Assembly (NCBI GenBank): GCA_937894565.1
Contig: CALBHK010000135.1
Location: 1 to 8,925 of the forward strand
DNA length: 8,925 nt
Reading direction: 5' to 3'
Source: an uncultured Chlamydiae bacterium
Lineage (GTDB): Bacteria > Chlamydiota > Chlamydiia > Chlamydiales > CALBHK01
Position numbers and translations under genes: made by a program. The notes beneath the pieces were generated by a model. The model made no database searches. It had not been told where the DNA came from and was given only the letters and a program-made list of their open reading frames with translations. This document shows positions 6,420 to 8,925 of the stretch, one piece after another. Position 1 is the stretch's first letter. Each line of letters begins with the position of its first letter.

Positions 6420-6592
6420 TATACTCAGTCCAGTTGAAAGCTAGAATTTTGACGGGGTCAATAGCCTCTGCTTTTGAGACTGGCTCCATCGCCCAACTTA
6501 TTCAAGTTGAGCTGCTTCGCCATCGGCAAGCCTGTCTCAAATTCAGGGCATCTCCTTGTCAAATTTTCCAGCTTTCAACTGGACTGAGTATA
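6420..6592. mobile_element. 173-bp palindromic MITE-like element at the permease 3' end
   Basis: The terminal 23 bp (6420-6442, 6570-6592) are perfect inverted repeats beginning TATACTCAG. Further inside are inverted pairs such as TTTGAGACTGGCT (6474-6486) against AGCCTGTCTCAAA, and a central CAACTT-ATTC-AAGTTG (6494-6509). The arm on the right, read on the minus strand, contains TTTGACAAGGAG, the same box as in the element at 4748-4910. It has no gene of its own. Removing 171 bp (element plus one TA) leaves the permease frame intact and extended, consistent with a TA target duplication. Confidence 0.85.
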
Positions 6593-7301
6593 ATTCTTCT
6601 TGATGGAACAAACTTAAACCGATGAAGAGAATTCCACAAGAGAGATAAAACGCCAAGGTAACTTCTTCACCTAAAAAATACCAGCCAAAAAGAGCGGCAA
6701 AAAGAGGTGTCATCGCTCCCGCTACAGACATAAAAGTGGCTGTATATCTTTTGAGAAGATATCCATATAAATTATAAGCAAGCAGATTAGAAATCACAAG
6801 AAGAATAAAAAAGTATTGAAGAAACGGCAACACTTCTGTCACAGGAATCGGATCCCACCTCTCTACCAATAAAGAATGCACAAGGGCCATCACACCCCCC
6901 AATAACATGCTAAATCCATTGGCAAATAAGGGGGGAATATTTTGGCTACAAACCACTTGCCGCAGTAAAATCCATCCATACACCCCGCAAAATACAGCCA
7001 CAAGAACAGAGAGCTCTGCCCAGGAAAAGAGAAAAAAATGACCCGATAACGATTCTGAAACAGAAGAGTCCATAAATAAAATAGGCCCCATTGCTAAAAA
7101 GCCAAGCACTAACCCCGCCCATTTTTTTGCCGATAGGGTCTCTTTTAAAACCAAATAAGAGAGCAGGGCCGATAAAAAAGGAGAGAGGGAGTAAATAAAA
7201 CATGTTTTAAAAGAGGTAAGATGTTTCAGCCCCCAAAATTCGAAGATATTAGTCAGGTAGATATTAAATAAAGCAAGCAAAGCAAGAAGAAACAGCTTAC
7301 T
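6543..7301 (-). pseudogene. EamA/DMT-family permease, N-terminus missing and C-terminus from MITE
   Basis: About 250 residues remain of a protein family normally near 300 with ten membrane helices. Motifs typical of EamA domains are visible: SLSPFLSALLSYLVLKETLS followed by AKKWAGLVLGFLAMGPIL (end of the first repeat), and SVAGAMTPLFAALFGWYFLG followed by EEVTLAFYLSCGILFIGL (end of the second). About eight helices are left. Family members export or import small metabolites; the substrate here cannot be told. Upstream the frame hits TAA at 7304-7302 just before SKLFLLALLALFNIYL, so roughly the first two helices are gone, and no convincing start or ribosome-binding site exists (TTG at 7280 is only formal). 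The last residues LYSVQLKAGKFDKEMP and the TGA are encoded by the palindromic element. It is probably non-functional. Confidence 0.75.
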
Positions 7302-7525
7302 TTAAATTAAGAGCAGATGCATTAACCCAATTAAACAAAAAGCAAGAACGACCTCGTACTCGAGTTTACGATAAATTATTTGATAGAACTTTTGGTTTAG
7401 GAAACATTGCACCAGGTGCCGACCAAGCCATAAACAATGCAAAAAATCAATTCAACGATGCAAAAAACAAAGTAAAATCAGCAGCAGATTCGGCAAAAAA
7501 TTCTAAAAATTTATTAAAAAAATAA
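7301..7525 (+). pseudogene. Start-less 3' fragment of an unidentified gene
   Basis: An open frame ends in TAA at 7523-7525 and reads, in its reliable part, LRADALTQLNKKQERPRTRV, YDKLFDRTFGLGNIAPGADQ, then an Ala/Asn/Lys-rich amphipathic tail ending NSKNLLKK. It contains no ATG, GTG or TTG start and no ribosome-binding site. It begins where the opposing permease fragment ends, so its 5' part has been lost or lies elsewhere. A terminator 60 bp downstream supports a real former gene on this strand. The tail looks like an extended helix; I do not recognise the family. Confidence 0.5.
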
Positions 7526-7585
7526 ATAAAAAATAAAAATATCCACCCAAAAAAGTAAAACAAAAATCCGCAATAAATAAAAAAG

Positions 7586-7621
7586 GCAGGACTCTCTCAC
7601 AAAGAAGTCCTGCTCTTTTTT
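7586..7621 (+). terminator. Rho-independent terminator after the 3' gene fragment
   Basis: An 8-bp perfect stem GCAGGACT (7586-7593) and AGTCCTGC (7606-7613) with a 12-base loop is followed by TCTTTTTT. An A tract precedes the stem, so it may act in both directions. The surrounding bases 7526-7660 show no gene. Confidence 0.85.
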
Positions 7622-7660
7622 CGTTTCTAAATCTATGTCTCATCTTCAAAAACTACTTTC

Positions 7661-7680
7661 CTAGAGCGTGTTTGGAAAGT
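7661..7680 (+). repeat. Inverted repeat of the IS element, left end, with CTAG
   Basis: CTAGAGCGTGTTTGGAAAGT is a perfect inverted match to 8593-8612. Similarity stops immediately inside it. Confidence 0.9.
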
Positions 7681-7685
7681 ATAAA

Positions 7686-8516
7686 TTAGCCAGGATAAAG
7701 CCTACGAAGAAGTAGTTGGGTCATGGATAAATAAATCATAATTTCACTGGTCTCGGTTTTTCGTTCGTAGTCTTTTGAGAGCCTTCGATAATTTCCAAAC
7801 CATGCAAATGTTCTTTCTACTATCCATCTCTTAGGAGTATCGTTACGTAGTTTTCTATCTGCTCTTTTATCCACTGCTTTCTTTTTCTTCCCTTGTCCTG
7901 AATCTTTTCTTACATCAGGAATGTTTGGCTTAAATCCAAATTCTTTCTCAGTATTTTCTACAAATGTTTTTCTGTAACCTTTATCTGCATATATTCTTTT
8001 TAATCTACTTCTTGTTACAAGATCTTCAAACGTTAAATGTCCTAAGATCATATCTCCAAAATTTGCAGAATGTACTCTTACTGCATGCACCATCCCAAAC
8101 GTATCAACTAAAATTTGTCTTTTTCTCCCAATGACTCCCTTAAATCCATCATATCCTCTACACTCACCTTTTGGTGCCCGTATGCTTTGACTATCTATTA
8201 TCAATGTTGTTGGTGATTTTTTCTTTCCCTTACTTACCCTTAATCTGTTTCTTAACCGATCATGGATTCTTCTCCATACTCCTTCATGAATCCACTTCCG
8301 AAAATAATCATACACCGTTTGCCATGGCGGAAAATTCACTGGCAAACTACGCCATGTGCATCCATTTTTATTTAAATAGAGCACTGCGTTTATTATTATT
8401 CTTATATTTATCTTCCTTGGCCTTCCTCCACGTCTTGCACAAGGAATCATATCTCTGATAGCATCCCATTGCTCGTCCGTTATATCGGAAGGGTATACTT
8501 GCTCTGCCGTGAGCAT
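7686..8516 (-). CDS. IS5-family DDE transposase
   Basis: The product has 276 residues in a single full-length frame. Residues about 8-85 form the N-terminal DNA-binding domain seen in IS5-type transposases (SDITDEQWDAIRDMIP, RRGGRPRK, NGCTWRSLP, WQTVYDYFRKW; DUF4096-like). The catalytic core follows with all three acidic residues in their motifs: D108 in LIIDSQSI, D178 in IYADKGYR, and E234 in RWIVERTFAWFGNYRRL. It performs cut-and-paste style transposition through the element ends. The ATG is preceded by AGGGGGAGC, a strong ribosome-binding site that also forms one arm of a hairpin at 8519-8559. It does not need a programmed frameshift, unlike some IS427-group relatives. No premature stops are seen. 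Confidence 0.93.
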   Translation of the reverse strand: MLTAEQVYPSDITDEQWDAIRDMIPCARRGGRPRKINIRIIINAVLYLNKNGCTWRSLPVNFPPWQTVYDYFRKWIHEGVWRRIHDRLRNRLRVSKGKKKSPTTLIIDSQSIRAPKGECRGYDGFKGVIGRKRQILVDTFGMVHAVRVHSANFGDMILGHLTFEDLVTRSRLKRIYADKGYRKTFVENTEKEFGFKPNIPDVRKDSGQGKKKKAVDKRADRKLRNDTPKRWIVERTFAWFGNYRRLSKDYERKTETSEIMIYLSMTQLLLRRLYPG

Positions 8517-8518
8517 TT

Positions 8519-8559
8519 GCTCCCCCTTAAAAAATTGTTAGTTTTTTCTTAGGGGGAGC
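8519..8559 (-). promoter_or_regulatory. Hairpin sequestering the transposase ribosome-binding site
   Basis: Arms GCTCCCCCT (8519-8527) and AGGGGGAGC (8551-8559) pair perfectly over 9 bp, with further A-T pairing inside. In a minus-strand transcript the ribosome-binding site AGGGGGAGC, two bases before the ATG, would be locked in the stem. This matches the known strategy of some IS elements to silence translation of transcripts entering from outside. Confidence 0.65.
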
Positions 8560-8592
8560 GTATCAAATCATTCTCGTTTAGATACTTAAGAG

Positions 8593-8612
8593 ACTTTCCA
8601 AACACGCTCTAG
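8593..8612 (-). repeat. Inverted repeat of the IS element, right end, with CTAG
   Basis: The perfect inverted copy of 7661-7680 lies 21 bp from the stop codon of the minus-strand gene at the right edge. Confidence 0.9.
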
Positions 8613-8632
8613 AAAAGTACAATTTTTGTTAT

Positions 8633-8925
8633 TTATCTACCAGAACAACTAAATTCGTAGCTACGAATACGGCGCTGATTGTGACTTAAGTTAGTAATTT
8701 TAAGTTCAGAACTCCTCAGATCATCAACTCTGGTTTGAGTGATAACATCTGGAACTCTATTGCCGTAAGGACTAGGCCATGCGCGAACAAGAGTAGATAG
8801 ACCCATAAATCCGCCAGTGATTCCGCCAGCAAGTAAAGAGCCTGCCACAACACCAGTAATGGTACCCATTGTTGCGGCAACTCCAGGAACTGCACCCGCA
8901 TAAAAAGCAATGGTTGAAGCACTAG
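8633..8925 (-). CDS. 3' part of a glycine-rich membrane-type protein, unidentified
   Basis: The frame is open from the window edge to a TAA at 8635-8633, giving about 96 residues of a longer or slightly longer protein. The visible start STIAFYAGAVPGVAA is followed by a Gly/Ala-rich hydrophobic stretch, GVVAGSLLAGGITGGFMGLS, with GxxxG-like spacing as in membrane-inserting helical hairpins. The last ~50 residues are polar and basic (RVDDLRSSELKITNLSHNQR, ending EFSCSGR). A bilobed hydrophobic profile would recall chlamydial inclusion-membrane proteins or a channel-forming toxin, but too little is visible to decide. An internal ATG at 8869 is not a convincing start because the upstream frame keeps the same composition. 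It converges on the gene fragment at 7301-7525, with the IS element between them. Confidence 0.5.
   Translation of the reverse strand, partial: SASTIAFYAGAVPGVAATMGTITGVVAGSLLAGGITGGFMGLSTLVRAWPSPYGNRVPDVITQTRVDDLRSSELKITNLSHNQRRIRSYEFSCSGR

Larger units (their letters stand above)
7665..8608 (-). mobile_element. Complete IS5-family insertion sequence, 944 bp
   Basis: The perfect 16-bp terminal inverted repeat AGCGTGTTTGGAAAGT lies at 7665-7680 and inverted at 8593-8608. CTAG flanks both ends (7661-7664 and 8609-8612) and is either a 4-bp target duplication or part of the repeat, since it is itself palindromic. It carries one intact transposase gene on the minus strand. CTAG/YTAR or TA targets are known for IS5-family groups. 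The element looks intact and potentially active. Confidence 0.9.

Noticed and set aside
4748..6592. CRISPR array or attachment-site pair
   Set aside because: The repeats are long inverted arms within two separate palindromes, without regular spacers or a linked integrase.
7265..7525. A complete small plus-strand gene at the junction
   Set aside because: No usable start codon or ribosome-binding site exists in the open frame, so only a 3' fragment can be supported.
7665..8608. The IS5-family transposase as the mobiliser of the palindromic elements
   Set aside because: Its ends (AGCGTGTTTGG with CTAG) share nothing with the TATAC ends of the palindromic elements.
8716..8922. 68-residue minus-strand hydrophobic frame at the right edge
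   Set aside because: It overlaps the better frame that runs from the edge to 8633, and its composition looks like a shifted reading of the Gly/Ala-rich codons.

Overview
The window is AT-rich and reads as chromosome from an intracellular Gram-negative bacterium, most likely a Chlamydiae-like organism of the Parachlamydiales (environmental, amoeba-associated). This is inferred mainly from a cysteine-rich, MOMP-like/Lpg1974-like outer-membrane beta-barrel at 3622-4593, next to a secreted collagen-like protein. A Legionella-like relative cannot be excluded. The left edge is a contig end: bases 1-49 are an Illumina TruSeq i5-side adapter with its index, not genome.

Layout. At 50-2759 (minus) there is a two-gene operon. 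The first gene encodes a membrane-anchored 746-residue protein built from five tandem ~100-residue DUF4864-like repeats plus a C-terminal beta-rich domain. The second, starting on the base after its stop codon, encodes a secreted helical-repeat protein cut off by the adapter. At 2760-2957 lies a divergent regulatory region holding a promoter, a dyad and a short relic of a palindromic element. At 2958-4640 (plus) a probable surface operon carries a collagen-like protein with a BclA/C1q-like head, then the cysteine-rich outer-membrane protein, then a strong terminator. At 4647-5364 (minus) is a RelE/ParE-type toxin-antitoxin locus. Its toxin is split by a 163-bp palindromic MITE-like element, while the antitoxin, its promoter and its operator are intact. 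At 5365-7301 (minus) are a two-TM TPR protein and an EamA/DMT-type permease. A second, 173-bp palindromic element sits at their boundary and supplies the permease's last residues and stop codon.

Near 7296-7305 the permease loses its N-terminus exactly where a start-less fragment of an unrelated plus-strand gene begins. That is either a real rearrangement or a chimeric join. To the right lie a terminator, a complete IS5-family insertion sequence (944 bp, 16-bp perfect inverted repeats, CTAG on both sides) and the 3' part of a glycine-rich membrane-type gene running off the window.

The most interesting theme is a family of small, almost fully palindromic elements. They share TATAC ends and an inner GACAAGGAG box, and they insert into or against genes. 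One copy has broken a toxin, one has re-terminated a transporter, and a relic lies in a promoter region. No transposase with matching ends is present in the window.
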